Of a stretch of 39,195 nt of DNA, positions 23,629 through 34,012 are shown piece after piece (position 1 is the stretch's first letter; every line of letters starts with the position of its first letter). The DNA lies in assembly GCA_018398765.1 (NCBI GenBank), contig JAHBMJ010000879.1, positions 1 to 39,195 on the forward strand, read 5' to 3'. The position numbers and the translations under genes were made by a program. The stretch comes from Chromera velia (taxonomy: Eukaryota > Sar > Chromeraceae). Below the pieces are notes generated by a model. The model had not been told where the DNA came from, ran no database searches, and was given only the letters and a program-made list of their open reading frames with translations.

Positions 23629-26600
23629 ATGAGAGGACTTCGTTTGCCTTCCTCACTCTTTGTGCTGTTGAGTTTTCTTTCTGACTGTGTGCCCCTGAAA
23701 GCCCCTGTTTCGTCCATTCTCGCAATTAGACGCGGCGAAAGATGCGGAAGAGTTCCGCTGTTTGGTTATGGAGTCTCAGCGAAGTGCTTGAATGACTCAT
23801 CCCGAACGCATGTGTCGGGGAGGAGACGGCGTGCTCCATGCAGTGCCGTCTCCGTCTCGTCAGTGCCCGAGCCCCTTGAGGAAGAGGTTTTGCCGTCTCC
23901 GCAAGTGCATGGACATAACACTCTCGACTCATTTGTCTCGGATCTTTCATCTCGTAGTCCAGACCGCCACGCGCCCCCCTCTCCAGCCTCCTTCGAGTAC
24001 TTGCCGATTGAAGAGTGGAGACGGGGGAGGGAACCGAGTCGGCATCAGTCTCTCTCTCGCCTGAGTGTTGCCGCCGCGTTTCTTCCTCTATTTCGGATAT
24101 CAGCGGGAAGTAGAGACAGTGCAGAGGCGGCGTCTCCGCCCCTGGTCGCATTGGAGACGGAGACGGGAGAGGCAACAGGGCTGAAGAAGTTTCAGACGGA
24201 GGACAAGAGCATCACTATAGGGGTTCCTCAAGACTTCAAACTGAGCAACAAACTGGTACAGACACATATCGGTTGGTCACTAAATCTCCATTTAAATTGA
24301 CATGGCAGCTGTCTCGGACATCCTTCCATGTGCAGCGACACGGCTGTCTCCCGGGAGCCCCCCCCCCCCCNNNNNNNNNNNNNNNNNNNNNTTTTCTTTT
24401 TCATCTGAGTACTCTTGTCAATGGTTTCTCTTTCAATTTCTCCGCAGACCCCAAACCGTTGGACGTGCGTGGATCCCTTCGGTTTCAAACATGCAATGAG
24501 ACCTTTTTTTCTTTCCTTCCGATTTTTCTCTCTCTTCCAGCGTCAATGAAAAAAACATGAATGACACAATTTTAAACTGCCATCATTGTCATGCAGCTGA
24601 GTATCTGTTCGTGAGTCCCACGACAAAAAAGTTCCAGGCAGGAATTGTGGTCAGTCCTTTCACACATGCAGCCAGTCTCTTTTGAAACGACACTCTGTGC
24701 CTGCTCATGCGCTTCGCTCCCCCTCTTTCAATCTTCTTCTCGCACCTTCTCGGCCCCCGTGTGTCCGAAAGAAAGAAAGGGTGTGCCTACAGACGGGTGA
24801 AATTATGCTTGAGGAAATTTCTTCAGGGGAAGGGGGTCAGTAAAGTGGAGCATTCTCGGAGCTCGCGGTCGTTGAAGACACAGTGCGAGGCCGATGCCGT
24901 CCTTCTGCAATCAATGAACACAATGGCGACAAATCAGTGGTGGTTTTGTCGATTCAAGCTTGCTTGAAGGATTTCTCTTTGCCCTTCCCCCCCCTGTGTC
25001 GTTTTTGTCTGTGTCTCCTTCTTCCTCAGGTGGACCCTCTTCAAGTGAACAGCCTGAAACTGATCGGATCCGCAGAGGACGTCGCAAAGTGAGTGAGTGC
25101 ATGGGCACATCCATCGATCGATCGATCAGCTGCAAATTTCATCATCAAGGGTGGCCCGCCTGTATTGCTGCAGAATGAAGCGTTGGTCCTCTAGTTGTTT
25201 TGTTGGTCCTCTAGTTATTTTGAATGGAAAGTCTTTTGAGAATGAAAAGACTTAATTGAATACATACTGGCTTTCATGAGGTGCACTCACTTCGCTTGGG
25301 AGCAAATGGAATCGAAACACGGTGCGAAGGGGGGATCGAATCAAAACACAATTTCTTCAATTGTCCCGTACTCAACTGCTCTCCTCTCTCTTTCCCCCCC
25401 CCCCCACCAGCTTTCCTGGACATTCGTCGCTTCTCATTGAGAGACTTCCTGCTGAATCGGCTTGTTGACTTTTCTGCAAGCGCTTGCCGTGGGTCGGGAG
25501 TGAGAGAAAGACAGAGGGGGCCTCCCAAACACACAAAAAACTCATAGGCGACCCCATAGGCACACTTTCAAAGGTCCTGTCCACCTCTCTGGGCTTTCGT
25601 GTGTGCTTTCTCCTCCTTCCTGCAGATCTGTTGTTCGGGTTGAGGCTGAGAAAGACGGAGCGATTGCTCAGTCGTTGAAGAGGGCAGAGAGGTCAGTCGG
25701 CACCTCAATTCAGTTGGCACCCGGAAGAAGAAGAGAAGAGAGGGAGATACAGGTCATGCAGGCAAGAATTAAGAGACAGGAGGCATGTTTGTGCATCGCA
25801 TGACATCGGGTAGCCGAGTTGTCTGACACCATTTGTACCGTGCTCTTACTGAAAGGTGTTCTCATTCTACGATGAAAAGGCAGGACCGACGGTTTTTGAA
25901 AGAGGCAATGAGGGTGGCGCAGAAGGGAATTGGATGTGAAGCGGTGGATAAGTGGAGAGGATGTTGAGAGATAGTTCAAAGACCCCTCTTTTTTTTTTTT
26001 CGGGGTATGGGCGTAGTTTGAGAGGAGACATAGAGCCTTTTGCTGTCTGCAAGCCTGTAGACCCCCGCCCCCCCCCCTCTCTCTCCTCTTCTTCCTGAGC
26101 CATCATTTCTCTTTTCCTGTGTGCAGCTTCTTCAAGAACAACGAACTCTACTACCTGATAGAGTATGAGTCCGAAACTTCACGGTACCACAACAGGTCAG
26201 ACAGGCATGCCTCTAGAAAGTTTTTTTGCCCGTCCTGAGTCGTGGGCAGAGGGAGGGAAGTTGCTGTTTCAAGATTGCTTGGTGAGGAACGGACTGAGAA
26301 GATTGGCCCTTCACTTATGTGCTCATCCTACTCTCCTCCAGTTTGCTCAACGCCCCGATCGCCCCTCTGCCGTGCACGGCCCCGGCAGTGGAGGCTCATG
26401 CGTTTTCACCTTCCTGCCTCAACGCCTGCTTGCTTGGCTGCATGCCTGCAGGTTCATAGTCGTTCTCAACATTCGTAAAAAGTAAGTCAGAGAGCGGAAG
26501 AGAGAAAGCTCCCAGCGAAGCCGCCGACTCTCCACAGTTAGTGCGGAGACGTTCATTGCTCCTCTGCATGTGTTTGCATTCGTTTCCCTTTGTTTGCTGC

Positions 26601-27463
26601 TGCTTCCTTCCTTCCTTCCTTCCTGCGCGTGCCCCTCCCCGGTTCACTGTTCGTGTGTTTGCTGCACTGGCTGTTGGACTGGAGCCCGAGCTCTGAAGAG
26701 GGCTTCCTGGCTCACTTGCGCACACACGCCTGTCTCTGTGGTCTTTCTGTCCTGTCTCTATTGATGCAGGAGTCTCTACGCTCTCACGGTCCAATGCAAG
26801 GAGGAGGACTACTCATCGGTCAGGAAGCAGAATTAAGAGGAGAGCAGAGCAGAGAGACGGGCGGGCAGCCAAATTACAGGCCGGAATGATGAATGGATCC
26901 TCTTTGTGTCTTCCCTCTCCCTCTGTTGCCTTCTCTCTTCCTCTACACACGTGTGTGTGTGTGTGTGTGTGTGTGTGCAATGCATCTCTCTCTGAGGCAC
27001 CCCCCCGTCGGTCTTCTCTTTTCCTTGCTCTTTCACTTAGTGTCCAGTGGGGCTCTCCAGTCGCCCGCGCCTCTTTTCCTGTCCTTTCCTGAATGAACAA
27101 GGAGGGAAAAAGAGAGCGAACTGGCTTGTACTCTCGCTCCTCCTTCTACAGACTGGATCATCGCGCACCTGTTTTTCCCTCAAGCATTCTTGGTCCTGTC
27201 AGTGACTGGTTGAATGATCGACGCACGCCTTCATGAGGGTCCAAATGGCGGCACGGGTGACTGTCACCACTACCATGCTCCGGAAAATTCCTGTGTGGGT
27301 TTTGTACCCCAGCTGCGTCTAGGGATGAAGTGAGTGCGCCTGTGTGCAGGTGAAGGACCAAATGGAAGAGATCGCCAAGTCCTTTGAGGTCTTCGTCCCC
27401 CGAACAAAACCGAATCCAGACCTGGAACCACTGACGGAAACAACCCAAAAAAGTGCTGCATAA
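23629..27463 (+). CDS. PsbP-domain (PsbP-like) thylakoid lumen protein, 8 exons, plastid-targeted
   Basis: The product is a PsbP-family protein, a class that supports photosystem assembly or NDH-type complexes at the lumenal face of thylakoids. Exons are 23629-24271, 24597-24649, 25030-25088, 25626-25691, 26127-26195, 26452-26481, 26770-26818 and 27350-27463; the model gives 360 aa ending in TAA. Residues 1-25 (LPSSLFVLLSFLSDCV) form a signal peptide. A Ser/Arg-rich stretch to about 185 reads as a transit peptide, as expected for a plastid with extra membranes. The PsbP fold follows: SITIGVPQDFKLSNKL, EYLFVSPTTKKFQAGIVVDP, LKLIGSAEDVAK, ELYYLIEYES, LYALTVQCKEEDYSS and the C-terminal MEEIAKSFEVF. 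Each junction is GT-AG with matching phase. The last exon lies about 530 bp after the previous one. Readthrough there would stop within a few codons. It looks like a PsbP-like or PPD type rather than PsbP itself; the subgroup is uncertain. Confidence 0.88.
24361..24391. other. C-run and assembly gap in intron 1 of the PsbP-like gene
   Basis: A run of C (24361-24370) leads into 21 undetermined bases (24371-24391). The gap lies inside intron 1, so it does not touch coding sequence in my model. Confidence 0.97.
26951..26977. repeat. (GT)n microsatellite in last intron of the PsbP-like gene
   Basis: Thirteen GT units lie in the intron 26819-27349, between the penultimate and final exons. Confidence 0.9.
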
Positions 27464-27865
27464 CGCGATATGTTTGTAAGGGGAAAACCTTGATAGACGC
27501 AACTTTCATCCATCGTCTCATCATTTTGTTGTGTCAACTTTGAAACCACTAATTCGTCGAGATTCAGTTCTACAGAAGCTCTACCAGTGATTTAGGCTCT
27601 GTTGATTTTAATTATATATGAGCAGTCCCTTCCGAGCAGCCCATAGACCACAGCATGCAAAGCGCAGAAAAATTGTTGTCCAGGGCCTCCAGGCGGGTGT
27701 GGTCTGAGCCTAGCTCAGCGATGAGGTGCACCCCCCTGCCGTTTGCGGGGGCGACCTCTATATAAGACAAAACGGCTAGCAAAACGGCGACACTGCCGCG
27801 ACAGTGCTTTATAAGGCACCACTGGCACTACTAGTAAATCACTCCTCACTTATAACTTAAAAGTA
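27464..27865. other. Intergenic region with GC-rich hairpin cluster
   Basis: Beyond the PsbP-like stop there is about 180 bases of unremarkable sequence. Then, at 27680-27760, a GC-rich island is rich in inverted repeats. CTGAGC and GCTCAG (27704-27709 and 27713-27718) form a perfect 6-bp stem with a 3-base loop. GAGGT...CCCCC (27723-27736) pairs with GGGGG...ACCTC (27747-27758). CTATATAAG follows directly at 27757-27765. This could be a small structured RNA or a promoter. I see no match to tRNA, 5S or snRNA signatures. Confidence 0.3.
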
Positions 27866-28082
27866 CTAGGCTCCCCATACGTAAAAAATTAAATAAATAA
27901 ATTTATGTACATCAAAACCTGAATTAGTTTTTTTATTTTTTTATTTTTGTGCCTCAGCTGGGCTTTGAATTTTGAACTTCAAGTGTCTGTTTCAAAAAAA
28001 TAAATAAAAAAATAAAAAATAAAAGTGATTTTGGACTATTAACTTTTTTATTTTTTTATGTATGGGGAGCCTAGTAAAAGTA
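27858..28082. mobile_element. 209-bp MITE with perfect 8-bp target site duplication (hAT-like)
   Basis: The element (27866-28074) begins CTAGGCTCCCCATAC and ends with the inverted GTATGGGGAGCCTAG, with one mismatch further in. It is flanked on both sides by the identical octamer TAAAAGTA (27858-27865 and 28075-28082). It is very AT-rich inside and has no coding capacity. Eight-base duplications with short terminal inverted repeats are typical of hAT-superfamily non-autonomous elements. The family assignment is inferred from duplication length only. Confidence 0.8.
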
Positions 28083-28252
28083 TGTTGGCCTCGAGCAACA
28101 TTCCTAGCAACGTTACAATACATGAAAGAAAAATGATATTTTAAAAAAATCTAGAAAAAAAATAAAATTATATACATGTAGATCCATACGTAGACCCTAT
28201 GTCGCTAGCTATATATAGTAGACTGTAGGGTAATAACTAAGGGTACTATAGC

Positions 28253-28920
28253 TACCCTGCAGGTAGCTAGGATTTTATGGGATTTTAGCCCAGGATTTTA
28301 GCGGATTTTATGGGATTTTGGCCAGGATTTTAGCGGATTTTAGCGGATTTTGCCCAGGATTCTGCCAGACTATTAACGTTAAAAATATAATCCCTATACC
28401 TAGGATTTTAGAATATAAAATCCTGGAAGAAAACTAAAATCCTAGCCTCTTCCTAGGATTTTACGGGATTATACGGGATTTTATGGGATTATACGGGATT
28501 TTACGGGATTATACAGGATTTTACAGGATTTTAAAGAAATGAATAAAATTAAATTCAAAGATAAATGATACACTTCCAGTTTGACCTGAAGGGATAACCG
28601 GCATCGATTGTGATCGACTTTTATTTCATTGTTTTTGTTTATGTTAAAATCCCGTAAAATCCCGTATAATCCCATAAAATCCCGTAAAATCCTGGCATTC
28701 ATTTCTAAAATCCTACAGGATTCAGGATTTTAGTCTTTATAATCCCTAGAGCCAGGATTTTATATTCTAAAATCCTAGAAAAATAGTCCGGCAGAATCCT
28801 GCAGGGCAAAATCTACCTAAACCCGCAAAACTCCTGGCTAAAAACCCGTAAAATCCGTTAAAATCCTGGGCTAAAATCCCATAAAATCCTAGCTACTACT
28901 ACGTGACTACCTACAGGGTA
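28253..28920. mobile_element. 664-bp foldback element with long inverted arms, TA target duplication
   Basis: The left arm starts CCCTGCAGGTAG at 28255, and the right arm ends as the complement of CCCTGTAGGTAG at 28918. Each side is bordered by TA. The two arms, about 280 bases each, match over most of their length and consist of degenerate GGATTTTA/GGGATTATAC words. The right arm has an extra block of about ten bases (ACGTAGT-type) near its tip. The centre (about 28545-28635) is unique sequence. There is no coding capacity. A TA duplication would suit a Tc1/mariner-like mobiliser, but the long arms resemble foldback elements. Confidence 0.75.
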
Positions 28921-29845
28921 AAAGCAAAGAAGGCTATATTTCCTTTTTTAATAAAAATTATAAAATATCAATTTAATAATATGTTAGATAATATGCTCCC
29001 TATATATCCGTGAACTTAGCCTTGAACCATGTTTAAGCTCGCCGCTCTTATTTATCTGCACCTAGATCTGCACATATTTGCACGTTTCTTAGCATATTTC
29101 TTATATTTACAGATTGTACGTTCTGGGCCTTCCGGTTTAATTTCGTAATCGCATCATGCCAATCTTACGGTTTGTGAAGAGTAGCTAGATGTTCTCTTCA
29201 GTTAACTATTGGCTCAGTGACTTACGGATAAAAAGGTCTGTTTTCATAGCAGTGCACCTAATCTGCCTTTCTGAATGGATCGCGTCGTTTCTTATAGAGC
29301 CTATAATAGAGGCAGTCGTGCCTATTTGAGCACGCATGCATGCAGATTGATTACAGGCCCTGACATGCCTTCACACCCTGCATAGACCAACGTTGTGGGC
29401 CCTTGCGGCTGGCCAGCAGAGGGTTAGTGCCATGTCTTCTCCCATTCTTGCACTGCGCGCCACACCGCCAATACAGATCGACGCATTCAGGCACTGGCTC
29501 ACTCTCACTCCAACTCACTCCCCCCTTTTGTTGAAACAAAGACTCCGTCAAAGTGAAGACGAATTCAACAGAGTCAGTCAGACTGATTTAGAACTGTTTT
29601 CTTTCTTTCTTTGCAATCACAAGCCAGCTAGCTAGACTGCTTGCAATCACACAAGATTCTGTCTGCTCTGCAACTATGAGCCCTTACACCCACAATCACA
29701 TCGAGCCTCGCAACTTCAAGCCCCAACACTTGAAATCACTCTTTCTTCTCATGACCACAAGCCTATTTTTCACTTGCGATCACACCGCCTTTTCTCCTTG
29801 AACCACAACCCCCCTTCGAGTTGCGATCCACAGCAAGGGCATCAT
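28921..29845. other. Non-coding stretch, degenerate short repeats at right
   Basis: The first part (28921-29350) is AT-rich without recognisable genes. From about 29610 to 29840 the sequence is a loose tandem array of words such as TTGCAATCACAAGCC, TTGCGATCACA and ACAAGCC, an ancient minisatellite with a period near 25-40 bases. No gene is supported. Confidence 0.5.
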
Positions 29846-30383
29846 TCAATCATCTGAAATCAGAAGTTTGGGTGCGATGGGCAGAGGTTTGTTGGCCTCT
29901 ATCTCAGCCCGCTCGTACTTCTCTGCTGCTTGAAGAAGCTTTGACAGTCTGACAGCTTCCTTGTACTTTGCCTCTTTACTCATGTCCTCATTTTCGACCA
30001 GCCTGCGATTGAGAATTCATCTGTGGGCAACGTATTCCATGTCAATCATCTTTGCCCCCAGCCCTGATATAATGATCTTCCGTCTCTGCTCTCCTCCTAA
30101 ACTCTTGAAAACGGGAAGAGGATCCCCCCTCTTACCCCTCTGTGCCCTTAAACATAGGAAGTCTGTTCAAAGGACAGGCCTTCTCGAGGTGGTGGAATCC
30201 TTTGCAGCCACTACACTTGTACCCTACCGCCAAACACTTGGGATTATGTGACGTTTCTGCACAAAGTGAACAGCGCTATTCAGGGGTGGCCCTCGAAAAC
30301 ACTCGAATGAATGTCGATGCATCTAGACCGGTCAATGTCGAAGCACCTTTTGCCTGGTACAACGCAAAATCATTCCTTTCCGT
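29846..30383 (-). pseudogene. Degenerate ORF with a CCHC zinc knuckle
   Basis: Read on the minus strand, a protein-like sequence runs from about 30383 to a terminal TGA at 29848-29846. It contains a perfect C-x2-C-x4-H-x4-C zinc knuckle (CSGCKGFHHLEKAC) preceded by another CxxC (RCSLC), then a helical charged C-terminus with AAEKYERAEIEAN. It is broken by TAG (30278-30276), TAA (30134-30132), TGA (30019-30017) and a one-base shift at a run of six G (in GAGGGGGGATC) near 30125. Zinc knuckles of this spacing are typical of Gag-like proteins of retroelements but also occur in cellular RNA-binding proteins. I do not recognise the flanking sequence. A spliced reading that removes part of the damage (GG|GTAAGA donor to CGCAG acceptor) is possible. 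Confidence 0.55.
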
Positions 30384-30429
30384 GCCTCCTCTTCCTCCTT
30401 TTCCTTTCTTTCTGTCTCTTTCTCTACAT

Positions 30430-31878
30430 CGGTCCCCAGCAGAAAGGATTCAGGGACAGAGGTTGTCCTCGCTTGGCAATGCAAGTTTTCATCTGGATCT
30501 GTCAAGTGTAAAGGGGTTTGCAGTGTCGGGCTTGGGACTAGCGTTTAGTTGTGGGGGGTGTCCGGGTCTCCAGAAGCTTGATCTTTAAGTTACATGGGAA
30601 GAGGAAGGGGATGAGGGGTTGGGAGGACTAGCAGAAGGTTTGGGGGGGGGGCGTTTATCATTTCTTCGGGATCTTTCTCTGAGTATGGATTGTGGTGTGG
30701 CAGGTGAGGATGAGACAGAGTGGGCAGGCAAGGGGTGTAAAGCTCTAGCGGAGGTTTTGAGCACCGGCAAGGTCCCTTCCCTCCGGACTGCAAGTCTGCA
30801 TTAGCCTTGCGACCAATGCTTTGCTTCTCTGTGTGAGGGTCTGTCTTAAAGGAGAGTTGGCCTTCCTCTGATGGTCGATATTAGTTTGCAGAGAGGGCGA
30901 GAGAATAATACATATTTGGGAGTGAGTAGATTTGCCGAGACAATTCGAGTAGGCAAGCTGTCGGGGTTGCGGAAAGTAAGCTTAAAGAGGTATCAGATTC
31001 TAAGCTGAGAGGGGAGGGGAGTGCTCGGAGAGGCCCTCATATATGCAGATGTCTTGTTAAACTTCTTAGAGGAGCTTCAGATTTTCTCTCAAACACAAGA
31101 AGCGACTGCGTTTTTTTTTTAGGGCCTCTCCAGAGGTACGGGACGACTGCCCGCCCTGCATACCCTCCACTGTGCCTACGGTTCCACCATCAGAATAGAG
31201 GGTGCTCAGTCTCTGTCCGCCTTTGTAATGGGGGGTCGGGTCCCTTCCCTCAAAGACCCGAAAGTGAATTTACGGGGGATTGGGCAGGAGGGGATGCAAG
31301 CGTTTGCTGCTACTCTTAGTTCTCCCCACGTCTCTGCATGATTACGCCGACTTGACGTGTTCATTTGGAGAGAGAGAAGAGAGGTGGGAATGTTCTGTGC
31401 TACGCTGAGCTCTGGGCATCTCCGCAGGTTGGAAGAGCTGCGGATGGGGGTTCTTTAGGGGATTGAAGACGTTCGCGCATTGTGCATGGGTCTGGGTAGT
31501 GGTAAGCTATCCTCCCTTTGCACGTTTCATTTCTGGGACTGCAGTTTTGGGGGGGAGGGCGGCAGGGCTCTCTCAGAGACTCTGTTCGCAGAAAAACTAC
31601 CGAGCTTGAGAACGCTGGGGGTAGAGGGGTCTGCGCTTAGAGATAAAAGAGTGACAACATTGATAGAAGGATGGCTGAGTCAAAATCCCTCTCCTCTACA
31701 GTATGTAGACGTTGGATACAATGAGCTGACTGATAGAGTTGTGAACCCGCTCTTGAAACTTCTTGTCTTACAGCGATTGCCTGCTCTAGAAATATTTGAC
31801 CTTCTTGGCAATTTTGGGATCTACGACAGATCTAAAGACTTGCTGTTAGAAGCATTTCCCGAAATCATGAAGGTCTAG
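30430..31878 (+). pseudogene. Leucine-rich-repeat protein pseudogene, one frame with seven internal stops
   Basis: One reading frame carries ribonuclease-inhibitor-like LRR units across the whole span: CKALAEVLSTGKVPSLRT, RFAETIRVGKLSGLRKVSL, SLSAFVMGGRVPSLKD, ALCMGLGSGKLSSL, ALSETLFAEKLPSLRTLGV and YVDVGYNELTDRVVNPLL. The frame never shifts, yet it contains stops at 30586, 30802, 30847, 31006, 31120, 31339 and 31456 before the final TAG at 31876. All three stop codons occur. The last 132 codons after the ATG at 31495 region are intact. Proteins with such units are usually binding scaffolds or sensors. As it stands this copy cannot give a full product unless introns or recoding remove the stops. 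Confidence 0.7.
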
Positions 31879-32876
31879 GTGAAAGTTCTATCACAACTTT
31901 TATGAATACCCTCCCCCTGATGCGATTAGATTTGATTGGAACCTGCATAAAGCTGTCCCCTTTGTATTAATTCATGTGTCGACTCTGGAGACTAGTCCGG
32001 AGACTTTGCAAGACAAACACATATACATACTATCATCTGAACACATGCATATGCATGGCCTGAGTGAGCTAGAATCAGCTTGAACATATACAGTATGCAT
32101 ATAATATACTACATTGCTACTATACTATAATCTGGTTTCACAATAGCTTTCATGCAACTAAGTTTATATGTTATCATCTTAGCTAGCATCTTAGACTCTT
32201 ACATCTTATTATTATGACGTTGTAATGTATATAGTATTATAAGTTAATTTTTATTATGTTTCTTTAATATAGTAATTTAATTATGAAGGTGCTAACGTAC
32301 GTGAGCAATTAATTAATTCAGCAATTTGCACTAGAATTTGTAACCAAAAAATCTAATATGCCGGTCAGAGTGAATGGTGATGACAACGATTTTTGTTGAT
32401 CGATCATATTCAATTTGTTAGTCCTAGTGCTAGTCATATTGTTTTATATTTTAAACTTTCATCAAATTTTTCTCTGAATATATATACCTCTGACACAGAG
32501 CAGTTAATGTCTATAGTTGATGATAATAATAATGCCAGTGATAATGATTGAGGGTTAAATCCTAGATTTAGCGACGCCAAATCCTAAGCTACTAGCAAAG
32601 CTTTGAAGACAATCTAGGACAATCTTGAGGACAACCCAGATCATACATTCATGAGGAGGGGGGGGGGATGAGGAAGCCTGCATGCCAATCGGATCGATTC
32701 GCCCCAATTTACCTGATCAACATAATGAACCTTCTTGAGACACTTGCTAGGACACTCGGCTAGCACTTTAGAACCACTTCTAAGCAGGATTGTACACAAC
32801 AGCAATTAACACCATTTCCTTCATATTCTTCTCATTTTCAGAAGTGCCCCTCCCTATTGCACCTGCAATGCATTAT
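31879..32876. other. AT-rich non-coding stretch
   Basis: The sequence is AT-rich, with many TAGCTAGC, TATATAC and ATTAATTA words, and no open frame of note. A run of nine or more G lies near 32660. I see no terminal repeats or RNA genes in it. Confidence 0.5.
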
Positions 32877-33816
32877 GCATTCTGTATTCTAAGTACTACA
32901 CATCTCGGTAGTGACCTATGCGATAATGGACCCTATTTGGGGCTCTCAGATGGTAAAAAAATTAAAAACACTTTGTATAGTAAAATTAAGCCTATATATA
33001 GTATGGTTATGACTTTTCTAACACTTTTAAAAGTTTTTTACACATTGAATTTCTAGCTTGTTTAGAAGTTTATATTTTTGCCTTAAAAAGGCTTTAAAAA
33101 GGCTTCCTAACTATAGGTGCAATATAGATGGGGGCAGGTCTCCTGGAGCACGCAGGAGGAGTTCCTTGGATTGCCAGTACCTGAGACTGGCAATGCACAG
33201 GATCAACAGATAGAAAACAACAATGTAGATGACGAAGACAATGCACAGCTTATGTCTCTTAGTATTGTGAGATTACTGGCAATAGACAATGTGCTTAATA
33301 TGGGGCACTACATGGTAGACAGAGACTCTTAGAGAGATCTGAGGAGGTGAGTGGGGGTGCCAGGTGGGGCAGCGGGCGGCGGCGGGGCCTCAGCATCAGT
33401 ACAGGGGCTGAGCGTGCAATTCCGAAGGCTCACTAGATCTAGGCATACAATTCTGTGCACCAATTGTTTGATAAATGCTGGCGTTTTCATGGAAACACTC
33501 CTAGCTAACCTACATTTTTATCTCATGATGATTGCCACCTCCATGATGCGTACAGATATGCATGTTGCCCCCATAGTTGGGAGACCTTTTTAAAGCTTTT
33601 TTAAGGCAAATATATAATCTTTTAAACAAGCTAAAACATGTAAAAAACCTTTAAAAGTGTTAAAAAAGTCATAACTATGCTATATATAGGCTTAATTTTG
33701 CTATACAAAGTGTTTTTAATTTTTTTACCATCTGAGAGCCCCTTACATAGGCAAAATAAGGTCCATTATCACATAGGTCACTGCCGGGATGCGTATTGTT
33801 ATAATATTCTTATGCC
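32877..33816. repeat. Pair of inverted ~235-bp arms: two retroelement 3' ends tail to tail
   Basis: The left arm (about 32877-33116) and the inverted right arm (about 33575-33816) match along their length. Landmarks are AGTGACCTATG, GATAATGGACC, GGGGCTCTCAGATGGT, a poly-A/T tract, AAACACTTTGTATAG and AAGCCTATATATAG. The right arm lies directly after the stop codon of the minus-strand retroelement remnant at 33829-34012, so it is probably that element's 3' untranslated region. The left arm would then be a second, 5'-truncated copy in opposite orientation. The 460 bases between hold a short open frame (33117-33332) with no recognisable motif. A DNA transposon with long terminal inverted repeats is the alternative. 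Confidence 0.65.
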
Positions 33817-33828
33817 AATGGGCGCTTT

Positions 33829-34012
33829 TTATTTTACAATTTCGTACAGTTCTTTCAGCCTGTTTTGCTTCCTTTCTGAGTCCTTACATTCCATCAGGAC
33901 ATGAACCTCATCTTTGATCATACGCGAGGCGACGCAAGGGAGACAAATATCTATTGCACAGCCGTTCTGGTTGGGTTCTATCTAGTATGTCCCCCCGTGT
34001 GCATGAGAGCCC
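33829..34012 (-). pseudogene. C-terminal zinc-binding fragment of a non-LTR-like retroelement
   Basis: On the minus strand, the frame ending at the TAA 33831-33829 reads SHAHGGTY, then a TAG, then IEPNQNG, CLPCVASRMIKDEVHVL and MECKDSERKQNRLKELYE. The pattern C-x2-C...DE-x-H-x3-x-C...R is the classic C-terminal zinc-binding tail that follows the reverse transcriptase in many LINE-type elements, where SSH.L.IE precedes it. It is broken by the in-frame TAG at 33984-33982, and upstream the frame shifts (ESIMEILRKSATVLRRAL lies in another frame up to about 34060). Clearly a relic; the clade is unknown. Confidence 0.55.

Noticed and set aside
27660-27790. tRNA, 5S rRNA or U-snRNA gene
   Set aside because: No B-box-like GGTTCGAATCC, no cloverleaf, no 5S internal promoter and no Sm site could be identified, so it stays an unnamed structured candidate.
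30142-30430. N-terminal part of the plus-strand ORF leading into the LRR
   Set aside because: It is antisense to the zinc-knuckle relic and shows no LRR pattern; the LRR units begin only after about 30430.
33117-33332. 71-aa ORF between the inverted arms as a transposase
   Set aside because: It is too short and lacks any catalytic motif; it is reported only as part of the repeat unit.
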